DNA of 64,000 nt from Streptomyces albireticuli (lineage in GTDB: Bacteria; Actinomycetota; Actinomycetes; Streptomycetales; Streptomycetaceae), in the NCBI RefSeq assembly GCF_002192455.1, contig NZ_CP021744.1, positions 2,758,001 through 2,822,000 of the forward strand, in the 5' to 3' direction. Position 1 is the first letter of the stretch; each line of letters starts with the position of its first letter. The notes under the pieces were generated by a model, which was not told the DNA's origin, searched no databases, and saw only the letters and a list, made by a program, of their open reading frames with translations. A program made the translations under genes and the position numbers. Of the stretch, positions 34,787-42,552 are shown piece by piece.

Positions 34787-35875
34787 ATGTCGTACAGCCC
34801 GCCGCGGCCCACCGGGCAGGCCGAGCGCAAGGTGCGCGTGCTCACCGGCTTCCTGGCGGTCGCCGCCCTCGTGGCCGCCCTGGTCGCGCTCTGGCAGACG
34901 CAGTCCACGCCGCTGGCCCGCCGGACGTACTGCTGGGGCGCCTGGACGGAGGGGTCGGGACCGTTCCGGGACGGCGGCCGGGAGCGCGCCGCGGAGGAGA
35001 GCGTCCCCACCCGGGAGCGGCCGCGCGGCCATTGCGTCCTCAGCTGGCGGGGCGGCCGCGGCGCGGGGGCGTACGAGCAGCGGATCGAGGTCCGGCTCGG
35101 CACGGGCCCGAGGGACGCCGCGGGGCGGCGGGACTGGGTCGGCGGGCTGTTCGCGGGCGGCGACCGGGCGCTGCCGGGGCTGCTGCCCGGGTTCACGGCC
35201 GACGGTTCGGGCGCGCTGGTGCTGCCGGAGAGCTGTGACGTGGGAGGCCGCCCTTCGGTGGTGACGCTCACCAGCTCGTTCACGGACGCCGCCGACCGGG
35301 GCAGCCATCCCGGCTTCCCGGACGACTCCTCGCCCTCACGCACGGGGGAGTTACTCGTCCGGGTGGCCAACCGCGCGACGGAGGCGACGCGTTGCTCCTC
35401 GGCGCCGGCCCTGCGGCTGCGTGCCGAACCGCCCTTGTCGTCCCCGTCGCCGTCCCCGGACGCGCCGGCGGGGCGGTGCGCGATCCCGGGGCTGGGCGAG
35501 GACGCGGCCGGGGAGCGTCTGACCGACACGGTGGGCGGCGGGGCCGGTGACGACCTCCAGTCCTGCGCGGTGTCCGGGGGCGACGACGGCCGCCCCGCGG
35601 CGCGCTTCACGATGGTCGGGCGGCCCAGGATCGTCGCCCTCTTCGACGGCCTGACGGGCGACTCGCCGCCGGCGCCGGGCTGGCGGGGGCGGGGCCGGAT
35701 CGACGCGGCGGGGGCGCTGGTGCGGGCGGAGTGCGAGGGGAGACCGACGGTCTTCACGATGCGGGTGGGTCCGGGGCGTACGCATACGCGGCTGGACGAC
35801 CCGCGGCACGCGTTCCCGGCGTTCGTGGACGCGATGGCGGCCCGGATAGGCTGCGCGCCGCTGCGGGAGCGGTAG
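34787..35875 (+). CDS. membrane-anchored extracytoplasmic protein of unknown function with a TTA codon
   Basis: A 362-residue protein with one N-terminal membrane helix (about residues 17-41, after a basic RKVRV) and a large outside domain containing several Cys (YCWGAW, GHCVLSW, PESCDVG, RCSSAPA, GRCAIPG, QSCAVSG, RAECEGR, IGCAPLRER), probably disulfide-bonded. A Ser/Pro linker lies near residues 210-228. Leu189 is encoded by TTA (35351-35353), the only in-frame TTA I found in the window, implying dependence on the bldA tRNA. The ATG at 34787 follows a G-run. Upstream 34659-34786 contains only an AT-rich stretch that may hold its promoter. I do not recognise the family. Confidence 0.8.
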   Translation: MSYSPPRPTGQAERKVRVLTGFLAVAALVAALVALWQTQSTPLARRTYCWGAWTEGSGPFRDGGRERAAEESVPTRERPRGHCVLSWRGGRGAGAYEQRIEVRLGTGPRDAAGRRDWVGGLFAGGDRALPGLLPGFTADGSGALVLPESCDVGGRPSVVTLTSSFTDAADRGSHPGFPDDSSPSRTGELLVRVANRATEATRCSSAPALRLRAEPPLSSPSPSPDAPAGRCAIPGLGEDAAGERLTDTVGGGAGDDLQSCAVSGGDDGRPAARFTMVGRPRIVALFDGLTGDSPPAPGWRGRGRIDAAGALVRAECEGRPTVFTMRVGPGRTHTRLDDPRHAFPAFVDAMAARIGCAPLRER

Positions 35876-35968
35876 CGGGCAGGCAGCCCCGAAAAGGGCG
35901 GCAAGGCATCCGCCCGGCCCGGGGCAAGGCACCCGACGGGTCAAGAAACCCCCACGCCAGGCACGGAA

Positions 35969-36010
35969 CGCGCGCGGGACGGGCCGGAAGCCCGGCCCGT
36001 CCCGCGCGCG
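35969..36010. terminator. bidirectional hairpin terminator
   Basis: Perfect 19-bp arms, CGCGCGCGGGACGGGCCGG and its complement, are separated by 4 bases between the convergent TTA-containing gene and moeZ. No T-tract. Confidence 0.8.
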
Positions 36011-36024
36011 AACACAGACCCCGC

Positions 36025-37203
36025 CTAGTACACCGGCTTCTCGGGCTCGATCTGGTTGACCCAGCCGATCACGCCACCGCCGACGTGCACCGCGTCCGCG
36101 AACCCGGCGGACTTCAGGACCGCCAGGACCTCCGCGGAGCGGACACCCGTCTTGCAGTGCAGGACGATCTTCTTGTCCTGCGGCAGGTCCTGGAGGGCGT
36201 TGCCCATCAGGAACTCGTTCTTCGGGATCAGCCGGGCGCCCGGGATCGAGACGATCTCGTACTCGTTGGGCTCGCGGACGTCGATGATGTCGATCTTCTC
36301 GTCCGCGTCGATCCACTCCTTGAGCTGCCGGGGAGTGATCGTGGAACCCGCGGCGGCCTCCTGGGCCTCCTCCGAGACCACGCCGCAGAACGCCTCGTAG
36401 TCGATCAGCTCGGTGACCGTGGGGTTCTCGCCGCAGACCGCGCAGCCGGGGTCCTTGCGGACCTTGACCTGGCGGTAGGTCATCTCCAGGGCGTCGTAGA
36501 TCATCAGACGGCCGACCAGCGGCTCACCGATGCCCGCGAGCAGCTTGATCGCCTCGTTGACCTGGATCGAGCCGATGGAGGCGCACAGCACGCCCAGCAC
36601 GCCGCCCTCGGCGCAGGAGGGCACCATGCCCGGCGGCGGGGGCTCGGGGTAGAGGCAGCGGTAGCAGGGGCCGTGCTCGCTCCAGAAGACGGACGCCTGA
36701 CCGTCGAAGCGGTAGATGGAGCCCCAGACGTACGGCTTGTTCAGCAGCACGCAGGCGTCGTTGACCAGGTAGCGGGTGGCGAAGTTGTCCGTGCCGTCCA
36801 CGATCAGGTCGTACTGGGAGAAGATCTCCTTGACGTTCTCCGCCTCCAGGCGCTCCTGGTGGAGGACGACGTTCACGTACGGGTTGATGCCCAGCACGGA
36901 GTCACGGGCGGACTCGGCCTTGGAGCGGCCGATGTCGGCCTGGCTGTGGATGATCTGCCGCTGAAGATTCGATTCGTCGACCTCGTCGAACTCCACGATG
37001 CCGAGGGTGCCGACGCCGGCCGCGGCGAGGTACATCAGGGCGGGGGAACCGAGGCCGCCGGCACCCACGCAGAGCACCTTCGCGTTCTTCAGGCGCTTCT
37101 GCCCGTCCATCCCGACGTCCGGGATGATCAGGTGGCGGGAGTACCGACGAACCTCGTCAACGGTGAGCTCGGCGGCCGGCTCGACCAAGGGTGGCAGCGA
37201 CAC
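36025..37203 (-). CDS. moeZ: adenylyltransferase/sulfurtransferase MoeZ (E1-like plus rhodanese)
   Basis: A 392-residue enzyme that adenylates and thiolates C-terminal GG sulfur-carrier proteins (MoaD, ThiS and CysO types). The N-terminal E1 domain has VGAGGLGSPALMYL (about 46-59), the ATP-site motif EFDEVDESNLQRQ and zinc Cys pairs (CYRC and CAVC). The C-terminal rhodanese domain carries the active-site loop LHCKTGVRSAE with the sulfur-accepting Cys (about 360). The GTG start is preceded by GGAGA. The orthologue lies in the same backbone position in mycobacteria (moeB1/moeZ). It supports molybdenum cofactor formation and other sulfur transfers. Confidence 0.94.
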   Translation of the reverse strand: MSLPPLVEPAAELTVDEVRRYSRHLIIPDVGMDGQKRLKNAKVLCVGAGGLGSPALMYLAAAGVGTLGIVEFDEVDESNLQRQIIHSQADIGRSKAESARDSVLGINPYVNVVLHQERLEAENVKEIFSQYDLIVDGTDNFATRYLVNDACVLLNKPYVWGSIYRFDGQASVFWSEHGPCYRCLYPEPPPPGMVPSCAEGGVLGVLCASIGSIQVNEAIKLLAGIGEPLVGRLMIYDALEMTYRQVKVRKDPGCAVCGENPTVTELIDYEAFCGVVSEEAQEAAAGSTITPRQLKEWIDADEKIDIIDVREPNEYEIVSIPGARLIPKNEFLMGNALQDLPQDKKIVLHCKTGVRSAEVLAVLKSAGFADAVHVGGGVIGWVNQIEPEKPVY

Positions 37204-37220
37204 GGGGTCTCCAGGAGAGG

Positions 37221-37243
37221 CATCCCCGCTCGCGCGGGGAACA
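37221..37243. repeat. solitary type I-E CRISPR-like repeat in the moeZ leader
   Basis: This sequence matches the E. coli type I-E repeat core ATCCCCGCTGGCGCGGGGAA at all but one base (C for G in the loop) and extends to ACA. It forms the hairpin CCCCGC-tc-GCGGGG 18 bases before the moeZ GTG. There is no second copy, spacer or cas gene nearby, so it is not an array. Confidence 0.5.
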
Positions 37244-37290
37244 TACAGGCGGCGTTCGGTTCTTCCCCTGTAACCCTGCCACGCCCCGTC

Positions 37291-38064
37291 TCATTCCGAG
37301 ACACCAGGTCCGATGCGCGAGACGATCTCGTCCCAGTAGCCGGGCATCACCTCCCAGGGGTCCGCTTCGTCCCGGTCCGTCCGGTCGGTGAAGTAGATGG
37401 TGCCGGCGCCCTGCCAGCGGGCGATGCGCAGCGCCTCGTCCAGGTGGGCCCGGGGGACGCCGTGCACGAGGTGGCAGAAGCGCTCGGGCGGGTGGTCGGC
37501 GGTCCACTCGGCCACCTGCGACCAGCGGTAGGCGGACCACGGGCCGCAGAAGGTCACCAGCTGGTCGGCGAGTTCGGCGTACCCGGCGCAGGGGTGGGCG
37601 CCGTGGACCAGGACGATCCGGGCGCGCTCGCGCAGCGTGCGCAGGGCGCTCACGGTGCGGCGGACGACGGGGAGCGCGGCCGGGCCCGTGGGGCAGGCGT
37701 CGAGCGAGAAGCCGTCCACCTTGTACCAGTTGAGGTAGCGCTGCGCCTCGCCGAGGAGCTCCTCGAAGGGGCGCTCGCCGAACTTCAGGTCCAGGTGGCC
37801 GAGGAGCCGGACGCCCGCGTCCCGCAGCCGGGCGACGGCGGGCAGGCAGTACGGGTCCGGGCGGGCGCCCGGACCGCCCGAGGCGCCGGGCGCGGCCATG
37901 GCGCCGCTGCCGAGCACGACCCAGTCCACGGGCACGTCGGTGCGCAGGAGTTCGCCCCATTCGGCGGGGGCGAGCAGCGGGTGGGCGATGCCGGGGACGC
38001 CGAACCGCAGCGGGGCGTCGGTCTCGGGTGAGGCCCGGCGGCCGGAGGGGATCAGATACGACAC
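37291..38064 (-). CDS. spherulin-4 / GH135-like protein
   Basis: A 257-residue TIM-barrel-type protein of the spherulation-specific family 4. Characteristic stretches are FGVPGIAHPLLAPAEW, RLRDAGVRLLGHLDLKFGER, YLNWYKVDGFSLDACP and the late WQGAGTIYFTDRTDRDE. Fungal GH135 members (Sph3) cut galactosaminogalactan, a GalNAc-containing exopolysaccharide. No signal peptide is seen, which is odd for an outside hydrolase. The GTG at 38064 overlaps the stop of the epimerase gene by 13 bases, making it the last gene of a tightly coupled operon with a PelF-like glycosyltransferase. A glycan-directed activity is inferred from family and context. Confidence 0.78.
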   Translation of the reverse strand: MSYLIPSGRRASPETDAPLRFGVPGIAHPLLAPAEWGELLRTDVPVDWVVLGSGAMAAPGASGGPGARPDPYCLPAVARLRDAGVRLLGHLDLKFGERPFEELLGEAQRYLNWYKVDGFSLDACPTGPAALPVVRRTVSALRTLRERARIVLVHGAHPCAGYAELADQLVTFCGPWSAYRWSQVAEWTADHPPERFCHLVHGVPRAHLDEALRIARWQGAGTIYFTDRTDRDEADPWEVMPGYWDEIVSRIGPGVSE

Positions 38065-38966
38065 GCCGCCTCCATCCAGATGTCGGCCAGCGACTCCTCC
38101 AGGCCGATCCGGGGCCGCCAGCCGAGCCGGTCGCGCGCGGTGCGCACGTCGGCCTGCTGCCAGCTGCCGCAGCCGTCCGGGTAGGGGTAGGCGGGCGGGG
38201 TGCCGAGGTGCGGGTCGTCCAGCTCGTGGAGGGCGCCGCCGAAGCCCGCGACGCGGGCGAGCAGGGAGGCGGCGTCGCGGAGCCTGACCGCGCGGCCGGT
38301 GCCGATGTTGACGGCGCCCTGGGCGGCGGAGAGGGAGGCGGCGTGGACGGCGCGGGCCACGTCGCGGACGTCGACGAAGTCGCGCTGCACCCCGAGGCCG
38401 CTGAGCTTGAGCTCGCTGTCGCCGCTCTGCATGGCGCGGCGCATGGCGTCGGCGAGCCGGCCCAGCGGGGAGCCGGCGGGGGTGCCGGGCCCGACGGGTG
38501 AGAAGACGCGCAGCACGATGGCGTCCAGGCCGGAGCCGAGGACGAGCTCGGTGGCGGCGAGCTTGCTGACGCCGTACGGGCCGCCGGGGCGCGGGACGGC
38601 GTCCTCGGCCGTGGAGGAGCCGGGCTGCGAGGGTCCGTACTCGGAGGAGCAGCCGAGCTGGACCAGGCGGGCGCCGCAGCCGCTGCGCCGGAGGGACTCG
38701 CAGACGGTGGCGACGGCGACGGTGTTGTGCCGGGTGAGGTCGCGGGCGCCGCCGCGGGTGGCGCCCGCGCAGTTGATCACCACGCCGGGGTGCACGGCGT
38801 TGAGGAAGCGGGTGAGCGCCCCGGGGCTGCCGGTGGCCAGGTCGAAGCGGACGTCCGCGTCGTCGCCGCGGCCGAGGGCGGTGAGCTGGACGGCGGGGTC
38901 GGCGAGCAGCCGGTCGGCCACGTACCGGCCGAGGTAGCCGTTGGCACCGAGCAGAAGGACCCTCAT
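38052..38966 (-). CDS. NAD-dependent epimerase/dehydratase (extended SDR)
   Basis: A 304-residue nucleotide-sugar-type SDR. The Rossmann motif is LLGANGYLGRYV at residues 5-16, the Ser strand is QLGCSSEYGP, and the catalytic pair is PYGVSK (YxxxK). The region GVQRDFVDVRDVARAV is typical of nucleotide-sugar epimerases and reductases. Its ATG overlaps the stop of the membrane-protein gene (ATGA). In this operon it most likely prepares an activated sugar for the PelF-like transferase, as PelX or Uge3 do in Pel and galactosaminogalactan systems; the actual sugar is not readable. Confidence 0.85.
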   Translation of the reverse strand: MRVLLLGANGYLGRYVADRLLADPAVQLTALGRGDDADVRFDLATGSPGALTRFLNAVHPGVVINCAGATRGGARDLTRHNTVAVATVCESLRRSGCGARLVQLGCSSEYGPSQPGSSTAEDAVPRPGGPYGVSKLAATELVLGSGLDAIVLRVFSPVGPGTPAGSPLGRLADAMRRAMQSGDSELKLSGLGVQRDFVDVRDVARAVHAASLSAAQGAVNIGTGRAVRLRDAASLLARVAGFGGALHELDDPHLGTPPAYPYPDGCGSWQQADVRTARDRLGWRPRIGLEESLADIWMEAACRI

Positions 38967-40681
38967 CGGTCGCGCCCTCCCTCTCGCCCGGCGGTACGGA
39001 TGGGGTGAACGGTCATCTTGCTTGCTCCTCTGACAGGGGTGTGCGGCTCGCCGGGGGCGGCGGGGTCTGCGGGTGCGGCGGACACGTGAGGTGCGGCGGG
39101 GGTGCCGACCGCGGCGGCGGCCACCCCGCTCCGGTGGGCGGAGGCCCGGGTCAGCGCGGGAAGGGCGCAGGCCAGCAGGGCGACCGCGGGCGCGGTACAG
39201 GCCACCAGGGGAACGGCGGCGGGGCCGTGGGCCGCGGCGAGGGCGGTGAGCGGCCGCAGCGGCCCGTCGTCCGGGGCGAGCAGGGCGCCGAGCAGGGCCG
39301 TGGCCTCCGCCGCGCCGGCGGCGAGCGCGGCGACGGCGGCCGCCCGGCCCAGGCCGCGGGAGGCCGCCAGGCGGGCGACGAAGAGCAGCCCGCCGAGGGC
39401 GGTGACCGCGGTGAGCGGCCCCGGGTGCACGGTGCCCCGCAGCGCCGCGTGCCCGGCGGCCAGGAGGGCGGCCAGGGCGGCGAGGTGGAACGCGGTGGCG
39501 AGGACGGGCACGGGCCGCACGCGGGCCCGGAACTCCGCGAGGGTGCGGCTGCCGAGGAGCGCGCGGCGCACCCGGACCGTGAACCAGCGCGCGCTCCAGG
39601 CCGCGGACGCGGCGGCGCAGGCCAGGGCGAGTGCGGTCGGCACGGCGGCGGACAGGACGCCGGACAGCCCGGCGGACCCCGCGAGCTCCCGCACCGGCCG
39701 CCCGGCGAGCAGGGCCGCGAGGAGACGATCGCCCACGAGCCCGTACGCGACCAGCCAGAGCCCGGCGAGCCACCGCGCCGCCCGCCACCGGTAGGTGCCG
39801 GGCGGGTGGCACGGCGGCGAGGGCGGACAGAGGGGCTGCGGCAGGCCGGGGCCGGGCCGACGGGCGCCCGGGCCGGCCGGCGTGTCATCGCGGCGGGGCG
39901 GCAGGCCGTGCGGCGAGCGGTCGTGCGGCGGTACACCGCGCCACGACCCGCCGTACGGCGGCACACCGTCCCACGACCCTCCGTGCGCCGGTCCGCCGTC
40001 CGACGACCCACCGTGGGACAGTCCTCCATCCCACGACCCACCGTGGGACAGTCCTCCATCCCACGACCCACCATGCGGCACTTCCCCGTCCCACGACTCC
40101 CCGTACGACGCTGCACCGTGCGGCCGCACACCGCGCCACGACCCACCCTGCGGCGGTCCGCCGTCCCACGCTTCGCCGCGCCCCGGCCGCCCGTACGGCA
40201 GGCCCCCGGCCGCCCCGTCCTGGAACGGCGTCGCGGCTTCCGGCTCCGCCGCCGGCCGCGGTGGGGAGAGCTGCTCGCCGGCACCCCGCGGGGCACCGCC
40301 GTGCGGTGGGTCACCGAGCAGGAGCCCACCCCGCAGGAGGCCACCGCGCAGCAAGCTCCCCAGCGGCGAACCGCCGCTCCGCGGCGCCCCGCGGAGCGCG
40401 CTCCCGGTGCCCGCCGGACCCGTGGGCGCCGTCTCCACGGCGCGCCCGCGCGCGTACAACTCCTCGGCCAGGGAGAACAGATCGCGGTGGCGGCACGCGG
40501 CCGCCGTGTGGTCCACGGCGCCCCGCGCCTCCAGGACGGCGGCGATCTCCAGGGGGTCCACGGCGCGCGCGCAGAGCTCGCGGTGGTGCTGGAGGAGCGC
40601 CTTCACCGGGTCGGCGGGGGCCGTCGGGACGGGTATGCCCGTGGGGTTCGGCGGGCTGCCGGCCCGCAGTGACGTGCTCAT
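38963..40681 (-). CDS. polytopic membrane protein with repeat-rich cytoplasmic domain
   Basis: A 572-residue protein. Residues about 28-80 form a short helical domain (HHRELCARAVDPLEIAAVLE, AACRHRDLFSLAEELYARG). Residues about 95-290 are low complexity, including decapeptide repeats close to GGSWDGGLSH. The C-terminal half (about 295-545) has roughly seven to eight hydrophobic helices rich in Ala and Leu. Start and stop both overlap the neighbouring genes by ATGA. By position it could be the export or scaffold subunit of the glycan system, in the way PelE/PelG serve PelF, but I see no sequence motif that proves this. Confidence 0.75.
   Translation of the reverse strand: MSTSLRAGSPPNPTGIPVPTAPADPVKALLQHHRELCARAVDPLEIAAVLEARGAVDHTAAACRHRDLFSLAEELYARGRAVETAPTGPAGTGSALRGAPRSGGSPLGSLLRGGLLRGGLLLGDPPHGGAPRGAGEQLSPPRPAAEPEAATPFQDGAAGGLPYGRPGRGEAWDGGPPQGGSWRGVRPHGAASYGESWDGEVPHGGSWDGGLSHGGSWDGGLSHGGSSDGGPAHGGSWDGVPPYGGSWRGVPPHDRSPHGLPPRRDDTPAGPGARRPGPGLPQPLCPPSPPCHPPGTYRWRAARWLAGLWLVAYGLVGDRLLAALLAGRPVRELAGSAGLSGVLSAAVPTALALACAAASAAWSARWFTVRVRRALLGSRTLAEFRARVRPVPVLATAFHLAALAALLAAGHAALRGTVHPGPLTAVTALGGLLFVARLAASRGLGRAAAVAALAAGAAEATALLGALLAPDDGPLRPLTALAAAHGPAAVPLVACTAPAVALLACALPALTRASAHRSGVAAAAVGTPAAPHVSAAPADPAAPGEPHTPVRGASKMTVHPIRTAGREGGRDR
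39921..40130. repeat. 30-bp coding repeats
   Basis: About seven degenerate 30-bp units lie in the membrane-protein gene. Two adjacent ones, 40011-40040 and 40041-40070, are identical (starting CCGTGGGACAGTCCTCC). Each encodes a Gly/Ser/Trp/Asp/His-rich decapeptide in frame. Confidence 0.8.
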
Positions 40682-42393
40682 GGGCGGCCCGCCCAGGTCG
40701 GGGAGGCGGCGCGCGGGGACCAGGTGAGCGGCGGATGCTCGCCGGCGGCGCGGCCGAAGGGGACGGACGGATCGGATCCGTCCTGCCGGACGGGGGCGCG
40801 CGAGATCAGTTCGAGGTAGATGCCGCGAAAGGCCGTCACATGCCGCTCCACGGTGAAGAGTTCGAGGGCGCGCTCCCGCGCCGCCGCGCCGAGCCGGGCG
40901 CGGCGGCCGGGGTCGCGCAGCAGGTCGAGGCAGGCGGTGGCCAGCGCCCCGGCGTCGCCCGGCGGGACGACCAGGCCCGTGCCGCCGACGGCCTCCCGGA
41001 CGGCGCAGGCGTCGGGCGCGACCGTGGCCCGGCCGCAGAACATCGCCTCGACCAGCGGCAGCGGGAAGGCGTCCGCGGCCCCGGCGAGGACGACGCTGCC
41101 CGCCGCGTACGTCTCCGGGCGCACCGTCTCCTCGTACGTCACCCCGTCGGGCGGCTCGGCGCCCGGTTCCGGGGCGCCGACGACCCTGAGCGCCGTGCCC
41201 GGTTCGGCGGCCCGCACGGAGGCGAAGGCGTCCCACAGGTGGGGCTCGGGGCGGCCGAGCCACAGCAGCGTGCGGCCGTCGTCCAGGGGCGCGCCGGACG
41301 GCCCCCGCGGGTCCTCGGCGCCCTCGCCGACCGCTTCGTAGGGGCGCTCGTCCACGCCCGGGTGGACCGTGCGCAGCCGCTCCCGGGCGGCCCCGCAGCG
41401 CTCCTGCCAGCGCCGCACCCGGGCGTCGCCGGGGGTGATCAGGTCGGCCCGGCCGTAGACCTCGGCGGACAGCAGCCGGTGGAAGGAGGAGATCAACGTC
41501 CTTACGGCGAGCGGCAGTCCGGCGGAGCCCGCGGCGCTGTTGAGGTAGTAGGCGCGCAGCCGCACCTCGTACTCGGTGACGAGGAGCGGGGTACCGAAGA
41601 AGCGTTTGGCCAGCAGGCCCGGCAGTGCGGCGGGCCCGGCGGAGGTGGCGTGGCAGAGGTCGACGGCGGCGAGGCCCCGGTCGTGGTCGCCGGCGGCGCC
41701 GTACCAGTCCAGGGAGAGGGGCCGCAGCGCCCGCTCCAGGAAGGCGGAGACGGCGAGGAGGTCGGCGACGCGGATGCCGGACGCCGCGGGGTGCGCGCCG
41801 GGCGCGCGGCACGCCGCCTCCAGGGTGCGCAGGGCCTGCTCCGAGCGGAGCGCGGCACCGAGGCCGCCGGCCTCCCGGGCGAGGTCGGCGAGGCCGTGCA
41901 GGCCTTCGGCGAAACGGTACGCCTGGCCCTCGGCGGAGGGGGCCGCCCCCTCGGCGCCCCCCGTACCGGCCGCATCCGCCGCACCGGAGTCATCCGGTGC
42001 ACCAGCCGCACCAGACGCCTCCGCCGCGCCTTCGGACCCTCCGGCTCCGGCAGGCCCCCCGGCCCCCCCGGCCCCACCCGCGTCCGTGGCGCAGATCGCC
42101 GCGGCCAGTTCCCCGAAGTGCTCCTCGAACCGCTGCCGTTCGCGCCGTCCGTACGCGCCGTACGCGCGCCCCGTGTCCCCTTCCGGCGGGTCACCCCAGA
42201 GCGGTGCCGTCCGTACCCGCCGCACCTGTTTGGGGAGGCCGTACCACCCGCCGCGCTCCTGGCGGGCGCCCCGGCTCAGGGCATAGACCTCGAAGTCGTG
42301 CTGGTCGAGCCCCCTGACGAGCTGGTCGCACCACTCGCCGCCCTCACCCGCGGCATACGGATATCCACCCTCCGTGAGGAGTCCCACGCGCAC
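40678..42393 (-). CDS. PelF-like glycosyltransferase (DUF3492 plus GT4)
   Basis: A 571-residue GT-B enzyme. The N-terminus VGLLTEGGYPYAAGEGGEWC matches the DUF3492/PelF start, and CHATSAGPAALPGLL, TPLLVTEYEVRLRAYY and a C-terminal GT4 donor domain (LLWLGRPEPHLWDAF, FPLPLVEAMFCGRATVAPDA) follow. PelF polymerises the Pel exopolysaccharide from UDP-sugar in the cytoplasm. Residues about 104-150 are a Gly/Ala/Ser insertion absent from a typical fold. The GTG at 42393 follows GGGGGT. It is the first of four overlapping genes running to 37291. Donor sugar and product are unknown. Confidence 0.82.
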   Translation of the reverse strand: MRVGLLTEGGYPYAAGEGGEWCDQLVRGLDQHDFEVYALSRGARQERGGWYGLPKQVRRVRTAPLWGDPPEGDTGRAYGAYGRRERQRFEEHFGELAAAICATDAGGAGGAGGPAGAGGSEGAAEASGAAGAPDDSGAADAAGTGGAEGAAPSAEGQAYRFAEGLHGLADLAREAGGLGAALRSEQALRTLEAACRAPGAHPAASGIRVADLLAVSAFLERALRPLSLDWYGAAGDHDRGLAAVDLCHATSAGPAALPGLLAKRFFGTPLLVTEYEVRLRAYYLNSAAGSAGLPLAVRTLISSFHRLLSAEVYGRADLITPGDARVRRWQERCGAARERLRTVHPGVDERPYEAVGEGAEDPRGPSGAPLDDGRTLLWLGRPEPHLWDAFASVRAAEPGTALRVVGAPEPGAEPPDGVTYEETVRPETYAAGSVVLAGAADAFPLPLVEAMFCGRATVAPDACAVREAVGGTGLVVPPGDAGALATACLDLLRDPGRRARLGAAARERALELFTVERHVTAFRGIYLELISRAPVRQDGSDPSVPFGRAAGEHPPLTWSPRAASPTWAGRP

Positions 42394-42471
42394 GCACGCA
42401 CCCCCGTCTGTCCACTGTGGCCTCGGCAGCCGCCGAACGGCAGCGGGAGCACGCTATGCGCGGGGCCGTGC

Positions 42472-42499
42472 GGCGCGACGGACGGTTGTCCGTCGCGCC
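42472..42499. terminator. hairpin between ABC-transporter and glycan operons
   Basis: Perfect 12-bp arms GGCGCGACGGAC - ggtt - GTCCGTCGCGCC lie about 55 bases after the ABC ATPase stop and 80 bases before the glycosyltransferase start, both on the minus strand. It probably ends the transporter operon. Confidence 0.65.
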
Positions 42500-42552
42500 A
42501 CCGGAAGGGGTGAACAGAAGTGACTTTCCCGAAGATGGGACGTTGCTTCGCG

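Noticed and set aside
37221..37243. CRISPR array
   Set aside because: Only one repeat-like unit, no spacers and no cas genes; kept only as a solitary repeat.
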